In this document: positions 1 through 6,244 of the stretch, one piece after another
Layout of the letters: each line of letters opens with the position of its first letter
Numbering within the stretch: position 1 is the stretch's first letter
DNA from: an uncultured Rothia sp.
GTDB lineage: Bacteria; Actinomycetota; Actinomycetes; Actinomycetales; Micrococcaceae
Length of the DNA: 7,313 nt
Assembly: GCF_937976295.1 (NCBI RefSeq)
Contig: NZ_CALJRY010000117.1
Location: 1-7,313, forward strand
Reading direction: 5' to 3'
Notes under the pieces: generated by a model
The model's input: the letters and a program-made list of their open reading frames with translations, nothing else
Databases searched by the model: none
What the model was told of the DNA's origin: nothing
Translations under genes and position numbers: made by a program

Positions 1-255
1 CCTTTCTGGCTTCTTCTAAAATCGGAAAATCTTCGATAATATCAGCCACTTGGAATTCTGGAAGTCCTGACTGTCTGGTTCCAAAAATCTCACCCGAACC
101 ACGCATTTTCAAATCTTCCTCCGCAAGGACAAATCCATTAGTCGTTTCTGTCATGATGCGCATGCGGTCCTTCCCAGAGTCAGTCTTGGGATTGGCAACG
201 AGAACCGCATAGGACTGCTTGTCTCCCCGACCAACACGACCTCTGAGCTGGTGAA
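1..255 (-). other. Streptococcus-like recG segment joined to actinobacterial recG
   Basis: This segment encodes the RecG C-terminal stretch after the RGRVGRG motif. It contains DKQSYAVLVANPKTDSGK, DLKMRGSGEIFGTRQSGLPE and QVADIIEDFPILEEARK. This is the Firmicute, and specifically Streptococcus, type: actinobacterial RecGs usually have a divergent segment here. Codons change with it: TTA, TTG, AGA, ACA, CCA, TCA and GGA appear, and GC falls to about 42% over the first 120 bases. The frame is intact. The junction cannot be placed exactly because both parents would be nearly identical across the motif. I put it between about 240 and 285. It is probably an assembly join, less likely a true recombinant. 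Confidence 0.85.
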
Positions 256-3200
256 GCTGGCTGAGACCGAACCGATCGGCATCCATGATGATCATGAGCG
301 TGGCGTTCGGGACGTTCACGCCCACCTCAATGACGGTGGTGCTAATCAGCAGGTCAATTTCGCCGCGCTCGAAAGCGGTCATGACGGCGGTCTTCTCCGC
401 CGGGTCCATGCGGCCGTGCAGGGTGCCGATACGCACGCCGACGAGGGCGTCCTCTGCGCTCAGATAGGAGTACATTGAGGCGACCGAGGTCAGCTGAACC
501 TTGCCGTCGCTGCTGGCGTTACCGCCCTGACCGAAATAGCCCTGGGCGGAGTTGCCCGCGCCGGTTCCCGCACCGTTCAGGCTGGATGCGCCAAAGAACG
601 CCGCGCCTTCCTCCAGGCTGTCGCCGTCCTCCCCGATTTTGGGTACGACAACATACACCTGGTGGCCCGCGTCGATTTCTTCGCGGGCGCGCCTCCACAG
701 CCGGGACGCCCAGGCGGGCTTCTCGGCGAGGGGCACCACGTGGGTTGAAATCTTCTGGCGGCCGGCGGGCAGGGTGTCGAGCACGGACACGTCCAGGTCA
801 CCGAACACGGTCATGGCGACGGTACGCGGAATGGGCGTTGCGGTCATGACCAGGCGGTGCGGCAGGGCGCCGTCGGTGCCGCGCAGTCCGTCGCGCTGCT
901 CCACGCCGAAGCGGTGCTGCTCGTCCACGACGACCAGGCCCAAATCGTGGAAGCTCACCTCATCGGAGAGCAGGGCGTGGGTGCCAATCACAATCTGGGC
1001 GGTGCCGTCGGCGAGCTCCTGCAGTACCTTGCGCTTGGCGCGGGTGCCCATGGAGGCGGTCAGCAGGCGCACGCGCACACGGGCGGGTTCCTCGCTCCCC
1101 GCGGGGATTCCCTCGGCAGAGCTCTCGGCAGAATCGTCAGCGTCAGGGTCTTCGGGCGCCGCCATATCCCCCAGGATGTCCAGCACCGAACGCAGATGCT
1201 GCTCGGCAAGCACCTCGGTCGGGGCGAGCATCGCGGACTGGCCGCCCGCATCGGCAACCTGCAGCATGGCACGCAGAGCCACCACGGTCTTACCGGAACC
1301 CACATCACCTTGCAGCAGGCGGTTCATGGGCGATTCACTCGACAAATCCGCGGCAATCTCAGCGCCCACCTTCTGCTGCCCCTCGGTCAGCTCGTAGGGC
1401 AGAACCTCCAGCAGCTGATCGGCGAGGCCGCCCTCCACGGCTGGGCGCGGCTGGGTCAGGTGCGCGGCACGCACCGAACGCAGGCGGGCGAGCGCGCTCT
1501 GCAGTACGAATGCCTCGCGGTAACGCATCTGCGCCTGTGCGGCACGCCACGTGTCCTCCGAGTCGGGGGTGTGCAGGGCGCGGTACGTCCACTCGAGCGA
1601 GGGCACCTTGCGGGCGCGACGAATCGTGTAGGGTACCGGGTCTTCGAGTTCTTTGAGCGGCACCTTTTCGAGCAGCTGCGCCATGTAGCCGCTAATGCGG
1701 TCGGTGGGCAGCTTCACGGGGGCGCGGTAGACGGGCACGGGGGCGGTGGCGGCGTCGGTGACGTCCGCGCCGGAAGCGTCCTTCGAGAGCAGGGCGTAGT
1801 GCGGGTTGGTGAGGGTGTATTCGCCGCGGTAGATGCCGACCCTGCCGGAGAACATCATGGTTTCGCCCTCGTGGATTTCGCGGGCGGCGGTCCATGCGTT
1901 GAAGAAGGAGAGCTTCATCTGTGAGCCGATGAGCGCGCCCGCACCGGGGTTCGTCATGCTGGGTGCGGGCACGCCAAAGAGGCCTCCCTGAGCGAAACTA
2001 TCCTGCGCAAAATTATCCTGGCCGTAGCTGTCTGCGTAGCCGCTGTAGGAGGCGGGCTGGGCTCCCCTGCCCTGTGCCGGGTTCTGGGCGGCATGAGCGA
2101 GCGCGTTGATACGCGGGTTATGCATCCCGGTTGCCTGCCAGTTCTGCGCGGGCGCGCCGGATACTCTGGATGCGCCGGATGCGCCGGGGCGGTTAGCGCG
2201 GCCGGGTACCACGGATACAGGACCACCAGCCCCGAAGCCAGTAGTACCAAAGCCAGCGGCACCAAAACCGGCGGGTGCCTCCTGCCCGGTGGCGTCGGAG
2301 AGCCGGTCGGTGATGGTCACTTCCGTGATTTTGCCGCGGCGTGCCGCCATGGTTCGGGTGCTCACGTGCACCACGCGGGCGATGATGGTGACGTCCTGGC
2401 CCTCGACGAGTTCGGCGAAGGAGCTAAGCTCGCCGCGCGGCAGGTACTTGCGCGGGAAGTATTCGAGCATCTCCCCGACGGTGTGCAGGTCCAGGTGCGT
2501 GGAGATTGCCTTGGCGCTGGGTGCGGGCAGGTATTTTTTGAGCGGCGCATTTTCGATGCGGTCTTCGGAGGCGTAGCGCGCCAGGGCACGGCTCTTAGCC
2601 TCCGCGGCAGCCGATGCGGGCTTCGCAGCCGTAGCCTTCTTAGCCGTAGCCTTCTCAGCCGTTGCCTTCTTCGTGGAAGCTTTCTGGGCGGGAGCAGTCT
2701 TCTTCGGCGCGTCGGTTTTCGATGCTGAGGCTTTGGAAGCGGGGGCCTTCTTTGCGGGCGCAGTCTTCTTCTGAGCTGGCTTCATCCGGTCAGGTTCCTC
2801 CGGTTGAGTTGCCTGCCGCGCCGCCAACGCAATATCGACCAGCTCGTAGATAGCGTCGTCGGTCATGGTGTGCGCGGCGGGACCCAGCGAATGCTTGAGC
2901 GTCTTGAGCGCCTTACGGTAGGGTGCGCTGGCGCGCTGTGCCGCGCGTTCGCTCAGCTCGGCGCGGCTCACCTCGCCTCGAGCGTAGGCGGCGAGATCAC
3001 GCACGGTCAGCTCGGCGGTGGTGCGGAGCTGCTCATCGCTCAGTAGCGGCGTATCTTTTGTCCCCCGCTGAGCTCGGATCGTGGAAGTAGAGCGGGTAGG
3101 CTCGACAACCGTTGAATTTACGGGCTCGCCCTGCGCCGCCTCAACCTTCGCAGGCTTAACCTTCGCGGGCTCAGTACTTGTCGGCTTAGTTTTGGCGGGT

Positions 3201-3268
3201 GCAGGCTCAGGAAGCCCCAAGTCCAGGGCTTGTTGTTGCGGATTCACGGAATGTCGTGCGGGGCTCAT
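1..3268 (-). CDS. recG: ATP-dependent DNA helicase RecG, 3' end beyond the window, chimeric at its distal end
   Basis: RecG is a superfamily 2 helicase that remodels stalled replication forks and branch-migrates Holliday junctions. The frame is open for 1089 codons. Counted from 3268, the motifs are: Walker A GDVGSGKT at 654-661, DEQH at 782-785, TATPIPRT at 809-816, and QLHQLRGRVGRG at 1004-1015. The wedge OB-fold lies around residues 270-490. The first 161 residues are not RecG-like: a Pro/Lys/Ala-rich stretch (1-74), then a charged, probably helical segment (75-153). A Lys/Ala-rich H1-like tail follows (about 162-225). Low-complexity insertions sit at about 327-448 (inside the wedge), 701-730 (acidic) and 880-923 (Gly-rich). 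The ATG at 3268 overlaps the upstream stop as ATGA, suggesting translational coupling. A second possible start is the ATG at 2785, preceded by GGAGG 11 nt upstream. The open frame and G/C-rich third positions upstream favour 3268. Residues after about 1005 are Streptococcus-like. Family assignment is certain; start and gene integrity are not. Confidence 0.93.
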   Translation of the reverse strand, partial: MSPARHSVNPQQQALDLGLPEPAPAKTKPTSTEPAKVKPAKVEAAQGEPVNSTVVEPTRSTSTIRAQRGTKDTPLLSDEQLRTTAELTVRDLAAYARGEVSRAELSERAAQRASAPYRKALKTLKHSLGPAAHTMTDDAIYELVDIALAARQATQPEEPDRMKPAQKKTAPAKKAPASKASASKTDAPKKTAPAQKASTKKATAEKATAKKATAAKPASAAAEAKSRALARYASEDRIENAPLKKYLPAPSAKAISTHLDLHTVGEMLEYFPRKYLPRGELSSFAELVEGQDVTIIARVVHVSTRTMAARRGKITEVTITDRLSDATGQEAPAGFGAAGFGTTGFGAGGPVSVVPGRANRPGASGASRVSGAPAQNWQATGMHNPRINALAHAAQNPAQGRGAQPASYSGYADSYGQDNFAQDSFAQGGLFGVPAPSMTNPGAGALIGSQMKLSFFNAWTAAREIHEGETMMFSGRVGIYRGEYTLTNPHYALLSKDASGADVTDAATAPVPVYRAPVKLPTDRISGYMAQLLEKVPLKELEDPVPYTIRRARKVPSLEWTYRALHTPDSEDTWRAAQAQMRYREAFVLQSALARLRSVRAAHLTQPRPAVEGGLADQLLEVLPYELTEGQQKVGAEIAADLSSESPMNRLLQGDVGSGKTVVALRAMLQVADAGGQSAMLAPTEVLAEQHLRSVLDILGDMAAPEDPDADDSAESSAEGIPAGSEEPARVRVRLLTASMGTRAKRKVLQELADGTAQIVIGTHALLSDEVSFHDLGLVVVDEQHRFGVEQRDGLRGTDGALPHRLVMTATPIPRTVAMTVFGDLDVSVLDTLPAGRQKISTHVVPLAEKPAWASRLWRRAREEIDAGHQVYVVVPKIGEDGDSLEEGAAFFGASSLNGAGTGAGNSAQGYFGQGGNASSDGKVQLTSVASMYSYLSAEDALVGVRIGTLHGRMDPAEKTAVMTAFERGEIDLLISTTVIEVGVNVPNATLMIIMDADRFGLSQLHQLRGRVGRGDKQSYAVLVANPKTDSGKDRMRIMTETTNGFVLAEEDLKMRGSGEIFGTRQSGLPEFQVADIIEDFPILEEARK
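2627..2671 (-). repeat. Three 15-bp tandem repeats encoding KKATA/EKATA/KKATA in recG
   Basis: The units on the plus strand are 2627-2641, 2642-2656 and 2657-2671, each of the form agccgtagccttctt with one or two changes. They encode the core of the Lys/Ala-rich tail that precedes the RecG wedge domain. Such (A/T)KKA repeats resemble the C-terminal tails of actinobacterial HupB and eukaryotic histone H1, which bind DNA non-specifically. A DNA-binding role here is inferred from composition only. Confidence 0.8.
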
Positions 3269-4539
3269 GCGCCGCCCTCCGCATCGCACGCGTGGTCGGC
3301 GTGGTGGCCGTCCGCCAGGGAGGAAATACGCTCATCCGACCACTGACCGTAGCCCATAATCAGCTCGCGGGCGAGGTCAATGTCGGGCACGTGCACATGC
3401 AGAGCCCAGAGTCCAGCCGCCATGTCCAGGGGCGTAATGAGCAGGCTGTCGCCCATCGCTTCAAGCTCGGGGCGCAACTGCGCTAAGGCGAGGGGCTCGC
3501 AGATCAGTGTACCCATGAGTTCCCAGCCGCTCTGCCCTGCCTGTGCTGCGTGTTCGGCTGGTTCTGCGTGCTCGGCAGGTTCAGAGCCCGCCCGCACCGC
3601 ATCCACAGCAGAGGGCGCACGCAGCATGGACTCCACCTGCGCCTCGCTCAGGGTTGCCCCCTCCCAGCGCGGGTTGGAGTGCACCACGGTAAGGTAGAAG
3701 CCAAGCGCGCCGGCATCCACGAAACCGGCAAGCTCGGGTGAGGGCGGGAACTGCGCGGTACGTTCCAGGGCGGCACGCATCAGCACCCGTCGACGCTCTT
3801 TCAGCGCCTCGTCAGCGGCTTCTGCGTCCGGTGATGCATCATAGTGCGCGTCCAGGCGGGCGAGCTCCACCATGACCGACAGCATCGTGGAGGGCACCAT
3901 CTGCTCCCCCACGCTGGCGCGAATACGCTCAGCCGCGAACGCCATCGCGCGCGCCTCCGCGTGGGCGTACTCCAGCTTCACTTCACGATGCTTCGGCAGG
4001 GAACCGCCAGCAATAACGCGCTCGTAGTCCGTTTCCAGGACGCGCACGAGCGGTAGCTCATCGGCTGCGTCCCCGAGCTCCCGAGCGAGGTTTCCGGGCA
4101 GGAACCAGTAGCTGCGCACCGCCTCCAGCGCCCAGGCACAGAGCAGGGTACCCGAGTTGCCGCGCGCCACGCGGGATGCGCGCATAATCGCGTGCTCATA
4201 GATGCCGCCCAGCTGAATCCACAGGTGGGCGAGGGTTTCGGAGGCGCCCGCCGCCTCAGGCGCGTACGCGTCTTCTTCGCCAGACAGCTCCCCGTTGGGC
4301 AGAACCTGCTCCATGCCCCGCTCAAACTCTTCGGTCAGGGTCAGCAGGGTGTGGGCAATATTGGAGCCGGTGTCCTTATCGGGCACGGGGAACCCGTTGA
4401 GTTCGTTGAGCGCCTCGCGGTAGCGTTCGATGGTGGTGCGGGCGGCGGTGGACCACGCTACACCGAAGCGGTAGGCGCGCACGCAGGCGCGGCGGTAAAT
4501 CTCGCGCTCTTCGGTGCGCTGGTTCTGCTCTGCGTTCAC
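3265..4539 (-). CDS. DAK2-domain protein, short FakA/YloV-like putative fatty acid kinase subunit
   Basis: The protein has 424 residues. The N-terminal DhaL-like (DAK2) domain spans about 20-290. PVPDKDTGSN (51-60) is the Mg/ATP site, with Asp54 and Asp56. RVARGNSGTLL (123-133) and FVDAGALGFY (273-282) match the conserved glycine loops of FakA. A Glu/Ala/His linker (319-332) leads into the FakA middle-domain pattern: GTLICEP, then LRPELEAMGDSLLI, then HVHVPD (381-386). FakA, usually about 550 residues, phosphorylates fatty acids held by FakB. The C-terminal domain expected after HVHV is absent here. The family's usual PVPDGDTG reads PVPDKDTG. The start is GTG at 4539, with AGGAGG 5 nt upstream. 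The stop overlaps recG by ATGA. A fakA-like gene near recG is also seen in Bacillus (yloV). Fatty acid kinase activity is inferred; only the family is secure. Confidence 0.85.
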   Translation of the reverse strand: MNAEQNQRTEEREIYRRACVRAYRFGVAWSTAARTTIERYREALNELNGFPVPDKDTGSNIAHTLLTLTEEFERGMEQVLPNGELSGEEDAYAPEAAGASETLAHLWIQLGGIYEHAIMRASRVARGNSGTLLCAWALEAVRSYWFLPGNLARELGDAADELPLVRVLETDYERVIAGGSLPKHREVKLEYAHAEARAMAFAAERIRASVGEQMVPSTMLSVMVELARLDAHYDASPDAEAADEALKERRRVLMRAALERTAQFPPSPELAGFVDAGALGFYLTVVHSNPRWEGATLSEAQVESMLRAPSAVDAVRAGSEPAEHAEPAEHAAQAGQSGWELMGTLICEPLALAQLRPELEAMGDSLLITPLDMAAGLWALHVHVPDIDLARELIMGYGQWSDERISSLADGHHADHACDAEGGA

Positions 4540-4544
4540 GCTAC

Positions 4545-4550
4545 CCTCCT
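4545..4550 (-). promoter_or_regulatory. Shine-Dalgarno site of the DAK2 gene
   Basis: AGGAGG, within GAGGAGGG on the minus strand, lies 5 nt before the GTG at 4539. It is the strongest ribosome binding site in the window and fixes that start. Confidence 0.8.
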
Positions 4551-4572
4551 CGTCAGTTTCGCGTGGTTCTCG

Positions 4573-4599
4573 GCTAGATTACTGCTAGTTCTAGGCTAG
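4573..4599. repeat. CTAG cluster with 11-bp phasing
   Basis: CTAG occurs at 4574, 4585, 4591 and 4596. GCTAG recurs exactly every 11 bp (4573, 4584, 4595), about one helical turn apart. It sits in the leader of the DAK2 gene, between the predicted promoter and the ribosome binding site. CTAG is usually under-represented in bacterial genomes, so four in 26 bp stands out. It could be an operator, an RNA element or chance. Confidence 0.6.
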
Positions 4600-4618
4600 T
4601 TCCCGACTGATTTCTCGG

Positions 4619-4635
4619 TGCCCGCGGCACGGGCA
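4619..4635. other. Small perfect hairpin in the DAK2-gene leader
   Basis: tgcccg, a 5-base loop (cggca), then cgggca: six perfect G/C-rich pairs. On the minus strand it lies just downstream of the predicted -10. No T-run follows, so it does not look like an intrinsic terminator. It could be a leader hairpin or a protein-binding palindrome. Confidence 0.5.
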
Positions 4636-4641
4636 GAATCC

Positions 4642-4670
4642 AACCTATTTCGTACTTCTATTCTAAGCAA
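4642..4670 (-). promoter_or_regulatory. Probable promoter of the DAK2-recG operon
   Basis: On the minus strand, TTGCTT (4670-4665) and TAGGTT (4647-4642) are separated by exactly 17 bp. TAGGTT fits the actinobacterial TANNNT -10 pattern; the -35 shares only TTG with the consensus. An alternative -10, TAGAAT (4665-4660), is closer to consensus but has no recognisable -35. The stretch is markedly AT-richer than its flanks. The transcript would carry a leader of about 100 nt. Confidence 0.45.
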
Positions 4671-4710
4671 TTTCGGTTAAATGTACGGTATTGCCCACCG
4701 CCTATCCCGC

Positions 4711-4749
4711 GGGCTGAAAACACGGGCTGAAAGCACGGACTAAACACAC
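4711..4749. repeat. Three imperfect 13-bp tandem repeats
   Basis: gggctgaaaacac (4711-4723), gggctgaaagcac (4724-4736) and ggactaaacacac (4737-4749). The first two differ at one base; the third has drifted. They lie between the thiL stop and the predicted promoter of the DAK2 gene. No function is evident; they may be binding sites or a replication-slippage remnant. Confidence 0.6.
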
Positions 4750-4794
4750 AAACCGCCCGCACCTCGCGGCACCTGGTGGCTTGCGGCGCTCGGT
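4742..4794 (-). terminator. Possible weak terminator after thiL
   Basis: On the minus strand, 8 nt past the thiL stop, ACCG and CCGCA can pair with TGCGG and CGGT across a loop of about 20 nt, with an unpaired interior. The T-rich TTTGTGTGTTT follows. The stem is imperfect and the T-run is broken, so this is tentative. Confidence 0.3.
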
Positions 4795-4801
4795 CAAGCT
4801 C

Positions 4802-6205
4802 CTAGGCGGAAGCACCGTAGTGTTCCCAGCCCATGCCGTCCAGGGAGCGTCCGTCCATCACGACCGCCGCGCCGGTCACCGCATTGTGGCGGCGTTCGGC
4901 ACCGTAGAGTTCGGCACTCAGGCCGCGCTCCGGGGCATCCGCCACGCAGGTACCCAGGGGCACGAACTCTTCGGGCACCTCACCGGGGAAGGTCGCCAGC
5001 AGGCCGTGGTCTTCTCCACCAACCAGCACGAAGGTGCGCGCCAGGGATGCGGGGCTCTCCCCCGCCTCGTTGCGCTCACCAATCGCCAGCAGCAGGCGCG
5101 CCAGCGGTAGCAGCGGCTCGGCGAACGCATCCACGGCGGTGCGATCGAGGCGCATCTGCACCCCGGAGGCGGCGGCAACTCGCCCGGCATCCTTGACGAG
5201 TCCGTCGGAAAGATCCAGCATGGAGCTTGCCTGATGCTGGCGCGCCACTTCACCGGCGGGGATGGGACTGACCGGATGGTGCTGCGAGTCGACGGCGCGC
5301 TCGCAAACCGCAACCATGTGCGCGGCATCTTCGGGGGTGAGGGTGCGGGCAAGCTCGATGAGTCCTTCGGGAAGAGCACTAGAGCCGTCACCCTGCTTCT
5401 CAGGGTGCTGCTGAGCCTGCTTTTGAGCCCACGCTCGGCTCACCGTCTCCAACGCCACCTCAGCACCCTGACCTGCGGCAATGGCACGCAACAGTGCCGT
5501 GGCGGGCAGGGAGAGCGGGTTGAGCAGCAGACGCAGACCGGCATCGGACCAGGCGGTACGTCCCGCCAGGGCGATAGTGTCGCCGGGGCGCGCGCCGGAG
5601 CGCAGCACGGCGCGATCCGTGTAGCCGAGGGCGGTGACGGTTACCGACATTTCGGTGGAGTCGCCAATATCGCCGCCGCCAATCACGCATTCGGTGGCTC
5701 CGCAGGCGTTGATTCCGTCCACAATGCCGTGTGCGAAGCCGTCAATCCAGCCGTAAGGAGTGCTACCGGGCAGACTCAAGGAGATGAAGAGGCTTGCCGG
5801 GCGTGCACCCATGGCGGCAACGTCGGCGAGGTTCTGGGTCGCGGCTTTGCGCCCCACATCGTAGCCGCTGCTGCGGGCGGGTTCCAGGATGAACTCACCG
5901 TCCTCACCAGCCCGTGCGATACCGCCGGGCCACAGGTTCATGAAGTCCTGGTCCTCAACGAGAGTGTCGGTGGTGACCACGGTACGCTGACCGGGCGCGG
6001 GCGCGGCGAGGACGGCACAGTCGTCGCCGGGGCCCACATCGAGGGGTTCGATGTGCCCCGCCTGGCGTGCCGCAGCGGCAACCTGCTCGTTGTGGGCGTT
6101 GATAATCGGCATGAAGGCGCGCAGAACGCGGGACTCCCCCAGCTTTGAGAGAGGTGTCTCTCGCATGGGGTTGTCCCGCGTTTCGCTAAAGGTCTGAGGA
6201 TTCAC
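4802..6205 (-). CDS. thiL: Thiamine-monophosphate kinase ThiL
   Basis: ThiL phosphorylates thiamine monophosphate with ATP to thiamine diphosphate, the last step of cofactor synthesis, in the cytoplasm. Family motifs appear in order: GDDCAVL (60-66, metal/ATP), TTDTLVEDQDF (78-88), NLADVAAMGARP (125-136), GGDIGDS (177-183), LDLSDGLVKD (330-339) and VGGEDHGLLATFP (395-407). At 467 residues it is much longer than the usual 320-340. Much of the excess is an insertion of roughly 60 residues (about 250-310, Gln/Glu-rich) before the SDGL motif, plus a longer N-terminus. The GTG at 6205 has no properly spaced Shine-Dalgarno, because GAGGA ends one base before it. Similarity to ThiL begins around LSKLGESRVLRAF (19-31), so the ATG at 6166 is an alternative start, although it also lacks a clear ribosome site. 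The GTG suits a leaderless transcript. The nearest gene upstream ends 39 bp away. No TPP riboswitch is visible. Confidence 0.95.
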   Translation of the reverse strand: MNPQTFSETRDNPMRETPLSKLGESRVLRAFMPIINAHNEQVAAAARQAGHIEPLDVGPGDDCAVLAAPAPGQRTVVTTDTLVEDQDFMNLWPGGIARAGEDGEFILEPARSSGYDVGRKAATQNLADVAAMGARPASLFISLSLPGSTPYGWIDGFAHGIVDGINACGATECVIGGGDIGDSTEMSVTVTALGYTDRAVLRSGARPGDTIALAGRTAWSDAGLRLLLNPLSLPATALLRAIAAGQGAEVALETVSRAWAQKQAQQHPEKQGDGSSALPEGLIELARTLTPEDAAHMVAVCERAVDSQHHPVSPIPAGEVARQHQASSMLDLSDGLVKDAGRVAAASGVQMRLDRTAVDAFAEPLLPLARLLLAIGERNEAGESPASLARTFVLVGGEDHGLLATFPGEVPEEFVPLGTCVADAPERGLSAELYGAERRHNAVTGAAVVMDGRSLDGMGWEHYGASA

Positions 6206-6211
6206 ATCCTC
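6196..6211. promoter_or_regulatory. Perfect inverted repeat over the thiL start codon
   Basis: gaggat, four bases (tcac), then atcctc: a perfect 6-bp inverted repeat with a 4-base spacer. On the minus strand the GTG start (6205-6203) lies in the loop. If transcribed, it could hide the start codon. As DNA, it would be a symmetrical protein site over the predicted transcription start. Confidence 0.55.
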
Positions 6212-6212
6212 T

Positions 6213-6218
6213 ATTATC
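6213..6218 (-). promoter_or_regulatory. Predicted -10 element of a leaderless thiL transcript
   Basis: GATAAT on the minus strand matches five of six consensus -10 bases and ends exactly 7 nt before the GTG at 6205. This is the spacing typical of leaderless actinobacterial mRNAs, where transcription starts at the first base of the start codon. The first consensus T is replaced by G, and no clear -35 lies 16-18 bp upstream. Confidence 0.45.
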
Positions 6219-6233
6219 GCGTATTCTTACGCG
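6218..6233. promoter_or_regulatory. Perfect inverted repeat upstream of the thiL -10
   Basis: cgcgta, four bases (ttct), then tacgcg: a 6-4-6 palindrome like the one at 6196-6211, with centres 22 bp apart. It occupies the -10/-35 spacer of the predicted thiL promoter and starts 12 bp before the stop of the preceding gene read from this side. No T-run follows on the minus strand, so an operator is likelier than a terminator. Confidence 0.5.
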
Positions 6234-6244
6234 TTATGTTCGCC

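Noticed and set aside
1..255. Streptococcal segment as a mobile-element insertion into recG
   Set aside because: There are no terminal repeats, target duplication or integrase, and the segment is the homologous part of recG in the same frame. This points to homologous joining or an assembly artefact, not insertion.
857..1924. Long plus-strand open frame (355 codons) and similar ones at 552-1397, 2093-2728 and 5234-6148
   Set aside because: They lie antisense to recG and thiL, whose motifs are unmistakable. High GC on the coding strand opens long antisense frames, and their translations are rich in Gly, His, Arg and Gln with no recognisable domain.
4540..4801. A missed rpmB (ribosomal protein L28) gene between thiL and the DAK2 gene
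   Set aside because: rpmB is near fakA in Bacillus and in some Actinobacteria, and the gap is large enough. No L28 motif is readable on either strand, and the region holds repeats and promoter-like sequence instead.
6196..6240. TPP riboswitch upstream of thiL
   Set aside because: The gap is only 39 bp, and the conserved THI-box sequences are absent.
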